Shown here: one piece after another, positions 27,239-37,024 of the stretch
Layout of the letters: every line of letters begins with the position of its first letter
Numbering within the stretch: the stretch's first letter is position 1
Assembly (NCBI GenBank): GCA_028117185.1
Contig: JAOHHD010000004.1
Location: forward strand, 1-64,000
DNA: 64,000 bases
Reading direction: 5' to 3'
Source: Luminiphilus sp.
GTDB taxonomy: Bacteria; Pseudomonadota; Gammaproteobacteria; Pseudomonadales; Halieaceae
The notes under the pieces: model-generated
Told to the model about the DNA's origin: nothing
The model's input: the letters and a program-made list of their open reading frames with translations, nothing else
Databases searched by the model: none
Made by a program: the position numbers and the translations under genes

Positions 27239-29035
27239 TTAGCCCTTTTCAGGGTAGGAGAGCGTGTTTTTCAGTCGCTGTTTTTCGCTCTCCGATAAAT
27301 CTGGAAAAGGTAAGCCTTCACCTTGACGCCAGGACTCCAGTTTCGCGTCGACCTCTGCCAGCTTATCCACTGAGGCCTCTTGGAAATCGCGAAGCTGTAA
27401 CACTTGTCCAGGCCCGGAAAAGATGGCGCCATTGTGATGCACAATTTCGATAATGCGGAGATTGAGGTCTTCTGCGACAGCGAGATATTCTTGGTACTCT
27501 TTAGTCATGATTTCTGCATCCAGCCGCATGACGGCGGTAGCGGCGGCAATGTCGGATAATCTGATGCTGATGGAATCTTGCTTCACCATGGGGTGCGCGG
27601 CAAATAATGCCCGGAACTCGCCCAAAATGGCGCGAAGTTGGTCGGGTGTCGGCATCTGTAGCTCGAGTAGTTTAAAAAATCGGATGCGGTCTCGTACCGA
27701 GAAATTCTCAATGTCGGCAGACGAAAACATAGAGTTAGGTACGGTCACCAAGGTACGGTCCTTTGTTCGCAAAGTTACCGAGCGCAGACCAATCTCCTCA
27801 ACCATTCCTTTTGTCTCGCCAAAGCGGCACCAGTCGCCAGGCCGAATAGGCCTTGCGGTATACAGCGTGATGGCGCCGATCACGTTTTCTAATGTTTTTT
27901 GTGCCGCGAGTGCGATAGCGATAGAGCCGACGCCTAGCCCGGTAATCAAGGTTGATACATTAAAGCCTGCCTGATCAGCCCACATCAGTGCGGCAGTCGT
28001 GGCAACAATGATGCGAACAATGACAATAACGGGCTTGATGAGCGCGACATATTCGATCTCGCCCAATAATTCGAGCTGCCGAATTTTGTAATCGCGGTAG
28101 AGGTTCAGTAAGCCGAAGGCGAAAATGACCGCGACAATATATTCGAGTGGCGAGGATTGCAGGTACGCGCGAGCCATTACCGATAGACCGAGCTGAGCGA
28201 TGACGATGCGAATCAGCAGCACATACAAAATCAGCCTCAGAGGGGTGTGTAGAAAGCGCCGCAGCGCATGCCCCCATGGGTTAGCGATACGGCGCATCAG
28301 TCGCCTGACGATCTGGCTGACCCAGCCCGTTGCAAACCAACCGGCGATTAACGTAAACAGCAGTGTCGTAAACTGCCAATTACCCATACTCAAGATATAA
28401 AATTCAGGTAATGTCCGCGAAAGCCAAACGGCCAGATCGCTATAGCCGAGTTCATCCCACATATCGGGAATCCGAATGACGGTGGCATTGGCAATTTTCC
28501 AAGCGTACGTGCCGTTCGCCTCTTCCAGACGCTGCAGATAAATAGGAATGACCTCTTCGCTCAGCGTGACGGTGCCGGCTTGCTCGAGATCGTCTGGTAG
28601 CCCATCTTCTTGATTGCCTTCGGCATCGCTACTAACCAAACTCAGATCGAGCACGTTTTGTTGCGCAAAAATAAAGAGCAATCCGCGCGCTAATGAGATG
28701 GGGTCAATGTCTGCGATCTCTGCCGGTACGTAGCGCAGGTCGAGGTACAGCGCTGCCAGAGACGGGTTGCCTTGGCGAAAGGCGTTATGCAGGGCGAACA
28801 GCGCTTGTTGGGGCGTTTGCGCCTTGCCCGGTTCAAAACCAGCCAGCAAGTTCGTTTCGAAAGCTTGATTTAATTCCTTAGTGCGTTCAATCAGCTCCGC
28901 GGCAGTGAGTCCGCTGTCGTGCTTTATTTTGGCGTTGGCCGCCATGACGCCTTTGCTTGTTTCTTCGGCGCTCACGGGGGCTGCGATCACTGCGCTGGTC
29001 ATCGTCAACAGGCAGGCAAAAATAAACAGTCTCAT
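27239..29035 (-). CDS. Mechanosensitive channel of the MscS superfamily, with periplasmic domain
   Basis: A 598-residue protein with a signal peptide (about residues 1-24), a periplasmic domain of ~200 residues, then five or so membrane helices from residue ~215. The pore helix and MscS beta domain are visible: ALITGLGVGSIAIALAAQKTLENVIGAI, then RPGDWCRFGETKGMVEEIGLRSVTLRT and VPNSMFSS. It probably gates in response to membrane tension. It is much longer than E. coli MscS (286) and closer in plan to YnaI/YbdG-like forms. It follows tatC by 16 bases and may be cotranscribed with the tat genes. Confidence 0.88.
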   Translation of the reverse strand: MRLFIFACLLTMTSAVIAAPVSAEETSKGVMAANAKIKHDSGLTAAELIERTKELNQAFETNLLAGFEPGKAQTPQQALFALHNAFRQGNPSLAALYLDLRYVPAEIADIDPISLARGLLFIFAQQNVLDLSLVSSDAEGNQEDGLPDDLEQAGTVTLSEEVIPIYLQRLEEANGTYAWKIANATVIRIPDMWDELGYSDLAVWLSRTLPEFYILSMGNWQFTTLLFTLIAGWFATGWVSQIVRRLMRRIANPWGHALRRFLHTPLRLILYVLLIRIVIAQLGLSVMARAYLQSSPLEYIVAVIFAFGLLNLYRDYKIRQLELLGEIEYVALIKPVIVIVRIIVATTAALMWADQAGFNVSTLITGLGVGSIAIALAAQKTLENVIGAITLYTARPIRPGDWCRFGETKGMVEEIGLRSVTLRTKDRTLVTVPNSMFSSADIENFSVRDRIRFFKLLELQMPTPDQLRAILGEFRALFAAHPMVKQDSISIRLSDIAAATAVMRLDAEIMTKEYQEYLAVAEDLNLRIIEIVHHNGAIFSGPGQVLQLRDFQEASVDKLAEVDAKLESWRQGEGLPFPDLSESEKQRLKNTLSYPEKG

Positions 29036-29051
29036 CTTTCCTCCAGGAGGA

Positions 29052-29807
29052 TCACTGATCGCTCTGAGTGATGTGGGGCTTTGTCTCCAGTAGCCGGCCG
29101 AAGAATACGCCTAATTCAAACAGTAACCACATTGGAATGGCCAGCAGTGATTGTGAAATGACGTCAGGTGGGGTGAGTAACATACCGAATACAAAACACC
29201 CCAAAATCAAGTAAGGCCGCTTGGCGGCTAGCGAATCTGCAGTGGTAGTGCCCGTCCAGATTAAGATCACAGCCACAATTGGCATCTCGAAGGCTATGCC
29301 AAAGGCCAGAAACAGCTTTAATACGAAATCTAAGTAGCTGTTGATGTCGGTCATCACCTGGACACTGTCGGGACCGACACTAGTGAAAAAGGCAAAGATG
29401 AGTGGGAACACCACAAAATAGGCAAAGGCTGCTCCCGCATAGAACAGCAGTACGCTGGATGCTAACAGTGGAACCGCGATACGTTTTTCTTTTTGATACA
29501 ACCCGGGCGCGATAAAGCCCCATATTTGAAAAAGAATGACTGGGATAGCGAGAAAAATCGCCAGCACTAGGCTGAGCTTAAAGGGAGTGAGAAAGGGAGA
29601 TGCCACCCCGGTGGCGATCATGGTTGAACCCGCGGGCATCAGTTCTCTCAGTGGTGCCGATACAAAACCATAAATTTCGTTGGCAAAAGGAAAGAGCACG
29701 ATAAATCCAACGACTATGGCCAGGACTGCCCGCAATAAACGGTCACGCAATTCGGTCAGATGTGCAATCAGTGACATGGGCGGATCTTGTTCAGCAGTGT
29801 CGCTCAT
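29052..29807 (-). CDS. tatC: Twin-arginine translocase subunit TatC
   Basis: A 251-residue membrane protein with six helices that binds twin-arginine signal peptides. The N-terminal family motif is [17 protein letters not shown], and [10 protein letters not shown] and the [23 protein letters not shown] region follow. It overlaps tatB by 4 bases. The tatA-tatB-tatC order behind hisI-hisE is the Pseudomonas arrangement. Confidence 0.97.
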   Translation of the reverse strand: MSDTAEQDPPMSLIAHLTELRDRLLRAVLAIVVGFIVLFPFANEIYGFVSAPLRELMPAGSTMIATGVASPFLTPFKLSLVLAIFLAIPVILFQIWGFIAPGLYQKEKRIAVPLLASSVLLFYAGAAFAYFVVFPLIFAFFTSVGPDSVQVMTDINSYLDFVLKLFLAFGIAFEMPIVAVILIWTGTTTADSLAAKRPYLILGCFVFGMLLTPPDVISQSLLAIPMWLLFELGVFFGRLLETKPHITQSDQ

Positions 29808-30175
29808 GCTGTGCTGGCGTTATTTTTGCTGTCGTCGACTGATTGATCCGGCTCGCCAGTGCGAGTCGGCACCGGGTCATGATGATCGGTCGTATCCGTC
29901 GCGAGTTGCGTCAGAGACTGTACCTCCTGCTCAACGGCGCTCGATCCGGCATTGATTTGTTGTTCTAACGCTTGTGACTCTGTTTTCAGATTTTGCAGAA
30001 TCTCATCATTGTGCAGTTCACGTCGTACCTCTGTTCTAATCTGATCAAAGCTGCGCCGAAAACGATTAACCCAGGCAAGTGTCGTCCTTACCGCGCCTGG
30101 CAGTTGTTCTGGGCCGATGACCAAGAGGCCCACTACGCCAATCAACAAGAGCTCAGCAAAGCCAATATCGAACAC
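29804..30175 (-). CDS. tatB: Twin-arginine translocase subunit TatB
   Basis: A 123-residue protein with one N-terminal helix (residues ~5-21), an amphipathic helix and a charged tail. [26 protein letters not shown] is the TatB form: Glu8 and the GPEQLP hinge. It pairs with TatC to form the receptor for folded twin-arginine substrates. Confidence 0.95.
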   Translation of the reverse strand: MFDIGFAELLLIGVVGLLVIGPEQLPGAVRTTLAWVNRFRRSFDQIRTEVRRELHNDEILQNLKTESQALEQQINAGSSAVEQEVQSLTQLATDTTDHHDPVPTRTGEPDQSVDDSKNNASTA

Positions 30176-30190
30176 GATCGGGTGCTCCGG

Positions 30191-30448
30191 TTACGCGGGC
30201 GGCTTATCGTGATCGCTTTCCTCGCGTGCTGCAGTCGAGCCTGCAGACTCCGGATGGCTGCCTTCGCGCTCAACCGACGCGCTGACCGGTTCTGACTCAG
30301 GTTTATCTTGCTTCATGCTGTCCCGAAAGCCTTTGATCGCGCTGCCCAAATCACCCCCAATGTTGCGTAATCTCGATGTCCCGAAGAGCATTACAACGAT
30401 TGCAAGGATGACAAGCAGTTGCCAAATACTGATTCCGCCAAGACCCAT
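30191..30448 (-). CDS. tatA: Twin-arginine translocase subunit TatA
   Basis: An 85-residue pore-forming subunit. The single helix [18 protein letters not shown] is followed by the amphipathic [19 protein letters not shown], which has the FG hinge and conserved glycines. The tail is acidic and Ser/Glu rich. It is 36 bases from hisE upstream and 15 from tatB downstream. Confidence 0.95.
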   Translation of the reverse strand: MGLGGISIWQLLVILAIVVMLFGTSRLRNIGGDLGSAIKGFRDSMKQDKPESEPVSASVEREGSHPESAGSTAAREESDHDKPPA

Positions 30449-30484
30449 AGTGTTTCTCCCTGTCCTTATGCCTCTTCTGAGGCG

Positions 30485-30820
30485 TCATGTATGGCTGTTA
30501 CGAGAGGCCTTTTCCGTTAGTCCTGATAGGCCCATTCGTTTATCGAGTACCTCCAGTACGGCCGTATGATTAGCATCGAGGTGCGAGAGCATGACGAGCG
30601 TATGAAACCACAGGTCCGCTACTTCATCGATGAGCGCTGCTCGCTCGCCCCCTTGCGCCGTGTCTTTTGCGGCAAGGACCACCTCAATCGCTTCCTCACC
30701 TACTTTTTCTAAAATCTTATTTAAGCCTTGCGCATGCAAAGAGGCGACATAGGAACTGTCCGCCGCAGCGGTTTTTCGCGCTAACAGAATTTCGTCTAGG
30801 GCTGTGAGTACGTCAGTCAT
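30485..30820 (-). CDS. hisE: Phosphoribosyl-ATP pyrophosphatase
   Basis: A 111-residue MazG-like enzyme for the second step of histidine synthesis. Diagnostic segments are [30 protein letters not shown] and the metal-binding [13 protein letters not shown]. hisE and hisI are separate here, as in Pseudomonas, unlike the E. coli hisIE fusion. It starts directly after the hisI stop. Confidence 0.95.
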   Translation of the reverse strand: MTDVLTALDEILLARKTAAADSSYVASLHAQGLNKILEKVGEEAIEVVLAAKDTAQGGERAALIDEVADLWFHTLVMLSHLDANHTAVLEVLDKRMGLSGLTEKASRNSHT

Positions 30821-31195
30821 TCAGTGGTCCTCAGTTAACTGCCACGTATTATCGACCCATGAGTAAAAGAAACAGGTTCGGCGTCCCGTATGGCAAGCTC
30901 CCGCGCCATTTTGCTGCACCTGCAGCAAAAGTGTATCGCCATCACAGTCTAGTCTGATGTCGATGAGTGCCTGAGTGTTGCCAGAGGTCTCTCCTTTGCG
31001 CCACAGGGCTTGTCGGGATCGTGACCAGTAAATCACCTGTCGTTGAGACAGTGTCAACGACAGTGCCTCTGCATTCATCCAGGCAACCATGAGCACTTCG
31101 CCTGTTTCATGATCTTGAGTGACGACGGGGATAAGACCCTGCTCATTCCAGCGAGGGGCAATAGTTGTAGGGGTCTGGGCGTCAAGTGCTGTCAT
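30821..31195 (-). CDS. hisI: Phosphoribosyl-AMP cyclohydrolase
   Basis: A 124-residue zinc enzyme that opens the adenine ring in histidine synthesis. Motifs [25 protein letters not shown], the metal site [22 protein letters not shown] and CFF are all present. The ATG at 31195 gives the family length; the frame extends to 31252 but would overlap ubiB. It begins 29 bases after the ubiB stop. Confidence 0.95.
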   Translation of the reverse strand: MTALDAQTPTTIAPRWNEQGLIPVVTQDHETGEVLMVAWMNAEALSLTLSQRQVIYWSRSRQALWRKGETSGNTQALIDIRLDCDGDTLLLQVQQNGAGACHTGRRTCFFYSWVDNTWQLTEDH

Positions 31196-31224
31196 GTGAG
31201 TAGTATGCCAGAGGTGTGGGCGGG

Positions 31225-32793
31225 TTACCGGTGCCGCAAAAAGATCGCGCAAAGTAGGCAGACGCTACCCAGAATCAGCCAGCCCAGCCCCGCGATCGAC
31301 TGAGCGATGCCAAAACCAAGCGCTAATGCGCCCAGACCGGTTAAGGGCAATACCCACTTTGGCGCGGACACCACAGGTGCCTGTTGCTTTCGAGGCTGCC
31401 GTAGCTGCGTTAGCACCAGGTCGGGTAATAGTGGCAGCGACTCCAGCAGCGCCGGTGCATCTTCTTGCAGTCGTTTGCTCACGGTCTGCAGTGAATATCG
31501 CTCCGCGAGCCATTGCTCGAGGAATGGCTTGGCGGTGTCCCACAGATTCAATGCCGGATAAAGCTGCCTGCCGAGCCCCTCGATATTGAGCAGGGTCTTC
31601 TGCAGCAGCACAAGCTGTGGTTGCACCTGCATATCGAACTGTCCCGCGGTGCGGAATAAGTTGACCACCATGTGACCGAATGAAATCTCTGACAGTGGTC
31701 GTTCGAATACCGGCTCACACAGCGTGCGCATGGCTGATTCAAATTCCGCGATCGGCGTATCGGCGGATATCCAGCCACACTCGATATGCAGTTTGGCGCA
31801 GAGCCGATAATCTTGTTGAAAAATAGCGAGCAAATTGCGTGCTAGATAATACAGATCTTGGTCGTCGAGTTGACCGACAATCGCACAGTCCACCGCAATG
31901 TAACGAGGATCTTCTGGGGCCGTGCAGTCAACAAAGATATTGCCGGGATGCATGTCAGCGTGGAAAAAACTATCGCGAAATACTTGAGTGAAAAAAATCT
32001 CTACTCCACGTTCCGCCAGTAATTTCACATCAACCTGCTTCGCACGTAACGTGTCCATATCACTGATTGGGACGCCATAGATTCTCTCAGTGACCATGAC
32101 GTGCTGAGTGGTTAATGGCCAGTGAACTGCAGGCACATAGACCAGATCACCGGCTTGGAAATGACGTTTTAACTGCGACGCATTAGCGGCTTCACGCTGC
32201 AGATCAAGCTCGCCATGGATAATCCGCTCATATTCTTCAACCACTTCGACGGGTCTAAGCCGTCGTCCACTGCGGGTCCAGCGAGCCAGTAGTGTCGCGA
32301 CGTGACGAAGAATTTTAAGGTCCTGAGCAATGGTCCGTTCGATGCCGGGCCGCAAGACCTTCACAACAACATCAGAGCCGTCTGCAAGTCGAGCACCATG
32401 AACTTGTGCCACTGATGCAGCGGCCAGCGGATTAGCATCAAATTCGGCAAAGCAGTCATTCAGGGGGCTTCCCAGTGCCTGCTCGATGCGCTGAATGGCT
32501 TCGTTGGCAGGAAAGGGAGCAACCTGATCTTGCAGTAACGCCAGTTCATCGGCGATATCGAGTGGTAATAAATCTCGACGTGTTGATAGCAGTTGCCCGA
32601 ACTTAACAAAAACGGGACCCAAATCTTCTAGCGCCCGGCGCAGCCGTTCACCTCTGGGGGTGCTCTTTGCCACAGATGTGACGGGGAACGCGCGCAGCAG
32701 TAACACCAGCAACGTGGGTCTTTGCGTTGGGGGTAAGAGCTGATCCAGTCGGTAGTGCGCCGCCGTGCGGTAGAACGCAATCAAACGGCTCAT
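31225..32793 (-). CDS. ubiB: Ubiquinone biosynthesis kinase-like protein UbiB
   Basis: A 522-residue atypical kinase/ATPase of the ADCK/UbiB family, needed for aerobic ubiquinone synthesis. The N-terminal KxGQ motif lies in [20 protein letters not shown], the ATP-site Ala-rich loop in [15 protein letters not shown], and the catalytic-like [10 protein letters not shown] follows. Two membrane helices close the C terminus. It overlaps ubiJ by 4 bases. Confidence 0.95.
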   Translation of the reverse strand: MSRLIAFYRTAAHYRLDQLLPPTQRPTLLVLLLRAFPVTSVAKSTPRGERLRRALEDLGPVFVKFGQLLSTRRDLLPLDIADELALLQDQVAPFPANEAIQRIEQALGSPLNDCFAEFDANPLAAASVAQVHGARLADGSDVVVKVLRPGIERTIAQDLKILRHVATLLARWTRSGRRLRPVEVVEEYERIIHGELDLQREAANASQLKRHFQAGDLVYVPAVHWPLTTQHVMVTERIYGVPISDMDTLRAKQVDVKLLAERGVEIFFTQVFRDSFFHADMHPGNIFVDCTAPEDPRYIAVDCAIVGQLDDQDLYYLARNLLAIFQQDYRLCAKLHIECGWISADTPIAEFESAMRTLCEPVFERPLSEISFGHMVVNLFRTAGQFDMQVQPQLVLLQKTLLNIEGLGRQLYPALNLWDTAKPFLEQWLAERYSLQTVSKRLQEDAPALLESLPLLPDLVLTQLRQPRKQQAPVVSAPKWVLPLTGLGALALGFGIAQSIAGLGWLILGSVCLLCAIFLRHR

Positions 32794-33437
32794 GACTGCC
32801 CTCGCGTTTGTTCGACTTTGGCGCGCAATTTTTCGAGTTTATTGTGTACGCGATCGACTTGCATCGATAGAGACTGCACGGCATCAAAAAAATATTCGAG
32901 CTCTGCTTTTGGCGGGGTTAAACGCGCTTCTTCTAAGACAAACTCTGAGACCTGCCGCCGCAAGCTGGCGCGGGCGCTTTCTCCCCAGCGAAAAATGCTG
33001 CGCAGTGTTTCTGCAATCTGGTGACCCATGACGTCACCGAGTGTTGCTACTAACGGTGCCTCCCAGTCGATATCCATACGCGAAATAACTTGCTGAAGCG
33101 CAATGAGGCTGGCGCTATTGCCTTCTAGCTCAATGCCACTATTGATCAGGACCGCTGCGGGATCCTGAGAAGCAGCCAAAGATGCAAAGTCCTCTACTGT
33201 GCCGCGCACAAACGCAGCGGTAGGTAGCTCGCAGTGCGCCATGAGCCGCGCTTCGGTGCCAGAGATGATGTCGAGATAGACTGTCAAATCGAGTGTTGTC
33301 ACTTCGACACCCAGTACGGTGCCAGCGAGTCCAGCGAGCTCATCGTGCGAGGTAGGCGACAACGCGATCGCTTCGTTCAATGCACGTTCGACACCCGCAA
33401 GCGCAGCACTCAATAACGCAGGGTCGTGCTGGGTCAC
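32790..33437 (-). CDS. ubiJ: Ubiquinone biosynthesis accessory factor UbiJ
   Basis: A 215-residue protein with an N-terminal SCP2-like lipid-binding domain and a C-terminal coiled coil (about residues 170-210, [24 protein letters not shown]). UbiJ organises the soluble Coq metabolon with UbiK. It lies between ubiE and ubiB with 4-base overlaps on both sides, the standard gammaproteobacterial order. Confidence 0.9.
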   Translation of the reverse strand: MTQHDPALLSAALAGVERALNEAIALSPTSHDELAGLAGTVLGVEVTTLDLTVYLDIISGTEARLMAHCELPTAAFVRGTVEDFASLAASQDPAAVLINSGIELEGNSASLIALQQVISRMDIDWEAPLVATLGDVMGHQIAETLRSIFRWGESARASLRRQVSEFVLEEARLTPPKAELEYFFDAVQSLSMQVDRVHNKLEKLRAKVEQTRGQS

Positions 33438-34210
33438 GCTTTAAAGCCTTGATGGAGTGCTACGACACCCCCTGTCATATTGTGGTAGCGGCAATTGGCG
33501 AACCCCGCCGTCTCTATCATTTCCAGCAGCGTTTCTTGGTCAGGGTGTTGGCGGATTGACTCTGCCAAATAGCGGTAGCTTTCTGCATCCTGCGCAATCA
33601 GTCGACCCATCGCGGGCAATATTTGAAACGAATACTGATCGTATATCTTGCCTAGCAGGGCCGAGGTGGGCTTGGAAAATTCCAATACCAATAATCTGCC
33701 GCCGGGTCGCAAGACCCGCAACATGGAGCGTAGCGCCATGGCTTTATCCGTAACATTACGCAGACCAAAAACCATCGTAATGCAGTCAATACTATTGTCG
33801 TCAAAGGGCAAGTGCTGCGCGTCGGCTTGAACGACTTGCACATTACCCGTCGCCCCTTTATCGATAAGTCGGTCGCGCCCCACCGTTAGCATTGCCGCAT
33901 TAATGTCCGCCAGAATAACCTGGCCCTCTGGCCCCACTAAGCGCGAAAATTTGGCCGCTAGATCACCGGTGCCGCCAGCGATATCTAAAACCGTTTGCCC
34001 CGGCCGTACCGCACTGAGTTCAATCGTGAATCGTTTCCAAATGCGATGAATCCCACCCGACATGAGGTCGTTCATTAAGTCGTAACGCCCGGCAACAGAG
34101 TCAAAGACGCCCCGCACCATGCCGGCCTTATCGCCCCGATTAACGCGGCTAAAACCAAAGTCGGTGGTGTTGTCCTCTTCGTGAGGAGTGCTGGTGGTAT
34201 CGTCTGTCAT
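33434..34210 (-). CDS. ubiE: Demethylmenaquinone/ubiquinone methyltransferase UbiE
   Basis: A ~258-residue SAM-dependent C-methyltransferase. The family block is [26 protein letters not shown], with SAM motif [12 protein letters not shown], the FGLRNVTD signature and the C-terminal [11 protein letters not shown]. The ATG at 34210 is preferred; the frame also opens to 34240 from a TTG. It heads the ubiE-ubiJ-ubiB run. Confidence 0.96.
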   Translation of the reverse strand: MTDDTTSTPHEEDNTTDFGFSRVNRGDKAGMVRGVFDSVAGRYDLMNDLMSGGIHRIWKRFTIELSAVRPGQTVLDIAGGTGDLAAKFSRLVGPEGQVILADINAAMLTVGRDRLIDKGATGNVQVVQADAQHLPFDDNSIDCITMVFGLRNVTDKAMALRSMLRVLRPGGRLLVLEFSKPTSALLGKIYDQYSFQILPAMGRLIAQDAESYRYLAESIRQHPDQETLLEMIETAGFANCRYHNMTGGVVALHQGFKA

Positions 34211-34285
34211 ATCCCAGTGCTCACTGTTGCCCTGTGGCAACTCCGTTAATGGACCGGCCAGTGTACCTGAGCAGCGAGTGTCTGT

Positions 34286-34681
34286 TCAGGGCTGAAAATG
34301 TAGCACTTGTGACTCAGCATCCCTAGATTTCCCGGCCGCAGCAAGCTGCTGCAAGTATTGATGCCAATAGTGATCTTGCTTTTCGGCCAGATCGCGCAGG
34401 TAGGCCCAGCTATACAGGCCGGAGTCGTGTCCATCATCAAACGTGATTTGAGCCGCATAGTGCCCGACGGGTGCAATCGCCACAATTTCCACCGATGACT
34501 TGCCAGTCTGTAGGACCTCTTGTCCAGCGCCGTGGCCTCGCACTTCTGCGGAGGGAGAAAAGACACGCAAGTACTCTGCGCTGAGTTCGAACGCCATATT
34601 ATCCTCAAACGTGAGTTCGAGTTTTCGCCGGCTGCGGGCGTAATGCAGTCGGGTAACGCGCTGTGGTGTTGTGTCGCTCAT
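34286..34681 (-). CDS. DUF971 protein
   Basis: A 131-residue protein of the DUF971 family (LHYARSRRKLELTFEDNMAFELSAEYLRVFSPSAEVRGHG, then the H-containing YAAQITFDDGHDSGLYSWAYLRDL). Related domains occur in Fe-S and carnitine-related proteins, but the role is unknown. Its ATG overlaps the stop of the SPOR gene (ATGA). In Pseudomonas the neighbour on that side is hslU. Confidence 0.9.
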   Translation of the reverse strand: MSDTTPQRVTRLHYARSRRKLELTFEDNMAFELSAEYLRVFSPSAEVRGHGAGQEVLQTGKSSVEIVAIAPVGHYAAQITFDDGHDSGLYSWAYLRDLAEKQDHYWHQYLQQLAAAGKSRDAESQVLHFQP

Positions 34682-35244
34682 GGCGATTCCCGTTTCAGCA
34701 GTAGCGTATCCATATTAGCTTGTGCTGCCATAGAGCGGGCACGCGCTATTTCAGAGCGGCTTGCAAAGGGCCCCATAGTGACCCGATACCAGCGACCATT
34801 GTCTCCGTTAGTGAGCTCGACCGAGGCCTCTAGTCCAAGCAGTGCGAGTTCCCCCCGCCGTCGATCAGCATCGGCCTCCTGCCTGAATGAGCCGATTTGC
34901 AGTAAGTATTGCGCCATATGAGTATCACCAGCGGTCAGCTCGGCTGGCTCAATGTCCGGCGTTAAATCGACTTCCTCGTTCGGTAAAACCGTGTCAAAAA
35001 TAAATTGGGGCACTGGCTCAACCACCACCGTGGGCGCGGGTATTGCTCCTGTTACCGCGACGGGGTCTGGTTGCGCTATCCAATGGTTAATACTGAGCGT
35101 CGCCATCACCCCGGTTAGCGCGCCCGCAATAGCACCGTGGAGATGCGCCTTGGTTAATGTCGGCGGGGCGTTGTGAGTATTCTGCCCGGCGTTATGACGC
35201 GTTGCGGCGGATTTGGGCTTTTGTGTTTGCGGCGACCTAGCCAT
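34678..35244 (-). CDS. SPOR-domain cell division protein (FtsN-like)
   Basis: A 188-residue protein with a short cytoplasmic N terminus, one membrane helix (about residues 36-53), a Pro/Val-rich periplasmic linker and a C-terminal SPOR domain (YLLQIGSFRQEADADRRRGELALLG ... WYRVTMGPFASRSEIARARSMA). SPOR domains bind denuded glycan at the septum. It starts 2 bases after argS. The argS-SPOR pair matches the place of the FtsN-like gene of Pseudomonas. Confidence 0.88.
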   Translation of the reverse strand: MARSPQTQKPKSAATRHNAGQNTHNAPPTLTKAHLHGAIAGALTGVMATLSINHWIAQPDPVAVTGAIPAPTVVVEPVPQFIFDTVLPNEEVDLTPDIEPAELTAGDTHMAQYLLQIGSFRQEADADRRRGELALLGLEASVELTNGDNGRWYRVTMGPFASRSEIARARSMAAQANMDTLLLKRESP

Positions 35245-35246
35245 AA

Positions 35247-36932
35247 CTACATTGACTCAGGCGCAGAAACACCCAGTAGATCAAGGCCGCTAGCAATGAC
35301 CTGCTGGGTTGCCGCAACCAGTGCGAGTCTCGCACGGGCCGTGTCAGGTGCTGCGTCGAGAATTTTGTGGGCATTGTAAAAGCTGTGAAAGTCGGCGGCG
35401 ATCTGGCGAAGATAATTCGCTATATCATGCGGCTCAAGTCGTTCGGCGGCGGCGACAACTACATCGGGGAATCGGGCTAAGTTAATGATCAGGCCTAGGG
35501 TCTCAGGTTCAGTCAGGGTGTCAACATGAGGCAGTCCGGCCAGGGCGCCCTGTTCACCTAATAATATTTTTGCCTTGAGGAGCAAGCTGGCGCAGCGTGC
35601 GTGTGCGTACTGAATGTAATAAACCGGATTTTCGTTACTGCGCGCAAGCGCTAAATCGATATCAAACGTTAACTGCGAGGTCGGCGCTCGAGCGACTAAG
35701 AAAAACCGCGTGGCATCGCACCCCACCCACTCGATCAGGTCCCGCAGCGTCACATAGCTGCCGGCGCGCTTCGATAGCTTCACTTCATCGCCATCTCGCA
35801 TCACCGTCACCATTTGGTGTAGCACATACTCGGGCCACCCCTTGGGAATACCCACGTCGAGGCCCTGTAGACCGGCGCGGACTCGAGTGATGGTGCTGTG
35901 GTGATCGGCACCTTGTTCATTGATTACCCGCTCAAAGCCCCGCTGCCACTTGTCGTGATGGTAGGCGACATCGGGTACGAAGTAGGTATAACCGCCATCC
36001 CGTTTGCGCATCACGCGGTCTTTGTCGTCGCCAAAATCTGTCGTTTTGAGCCATAACGCCTCTTGGTCCTCATAGGTATGACCATTGCCTTCCAATGTCG
36101 TCACGGTGGTGGCGACTGCACCTGACTCGTAAAGCGAGGACTCTAGAAAATAGCGATCGAACAGAACTGAGAATGAGCGCAGATCTTGATCTTGTTCACG
36201 ACGGAGGCAGGCGACAGAAAATGCTTGAATAGCGTCAAGGTTATTCAGATCGCCATCTGCAGTAATGGTGCGATCGGCAGCTTGCACGGTATCACCTGCT
36301 TGATAAGCAGCGGCAACATCCTCGATATACTCGCCGCGATACCCGTCTACTGGCCATTCTGGATCGTCGGGTCCTTTGCCTTTGGCCCGGGCCTGAACCG
36401 ACAGCGCCAAGTTATTAATTTGCTGTCCTGCATCGTTGTAGTAAAACTCGCGCTGAACCGACCAGCCCGTGGCGGTGAGCAGTCGTCCGAGAGAATCGCC
36501 AATGGCGGCGCCCCTACCGTGGCCAACATGGAGCGGTCCAGTTGGGTTTGCCGAGACAAATTCCACCTGCACTCGCCGCCCACGGCCAATATCACAGCGA
36601 CCATATTGATCCCTAGCTTCCAAGATAGTGCCAATGACAGCGGTATGCTGGCTGGCCCTAATAAAAAAGTTGATAAATCCAGGCCCTGCAATATCGGTGC
36701 GCTCAATCAGCGTGTTATCGGGCAGTGCGGCAATCAGTTGTGTCGCTAGATCTCTCGGTGGGATTTTCGCTTGCTTGGCTAAAACCATAGCGATGTTGCA
36801 TGACAAGTCGCCATGCGCGGCATCTTTTGGGTGATCGATCTGTGGCATGACATCGGGCATGACCGGCAGCACGTTCTCCGATACGAGTTTTTGTAACCCT
36901 GAAGTAATCAGCGTAGCCAGTTCAGATTTCAT
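35247..36932 (-). CDS. argS: Arginyl-tRNA synthetase
   Basis: A 561-residue class I synthetase. The HIGH-type signature is in NPTGPLHVGHGRGAAIGDSLG and the KMSK-type loop is KLSKRAGSYV. The N-terminal tRNA-contact domain and the C-terminal DALR anticodon-binding domain (ending VSAPESM) are complete. It leads the argS-SPOR-DUF971 group and lies 92 bases after priA. Confidence 0.98.
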   Translation of the reverse strand: MKSELATLITSGLQKLVSENVLPVMPDVMPQIDHPKDAAHGDLSCNIAMVLAKQAKIPPRDLATQLIAALPDNTLIERTDIAGPGFINFFIRASQHTAVIGTILEARDQYGRCDIGRGRRVQVEFVSANPTGPLHVGHGRGAAIGDSLGRLLTATGWSVQREFYYNDAGQQINNLALSVQARAKGKGPDDPEWPVDGYRGEYIEDVAAAYQAGDTVQAADRTITADGDLNNLDAIQAFSVACLRREQDQDLRSFSVLFDRYFLESSLYESGAVATTVTTLEGNGHTYEDQEALWLKTTDFGDDKDRVMRKRDGGYTYFVPDVAYHHDKWQRGFERVINEQGADHHSTITRVRAGLQGLDVGIPKGWPEYVLHQMVTVMRDGDEVKLSKRAGSYVTLRDLIEWVGCDATRFFLVARAPTSQLTFDIDLALARSNENPVYYIQYAHARCASLLLKAKILLGEQGALAGLPHVDTLTEPETLGLIINLARFPDVVVAAAERLEPHDIANYLRQIAADFHSFYNAHKILDAAPDTARARLALVAATQQVIASGLDLLGVSAPESM

Positions 36933-37024
36933 GGTCGTCCTGTCAAAGTTATGCCTTGCTGCGCGGGTCGCACGGCTAAGTGAGCATTATCGCCGACCCA
37001 TCGGGCCGGCTCCAGCCAAGGAAG

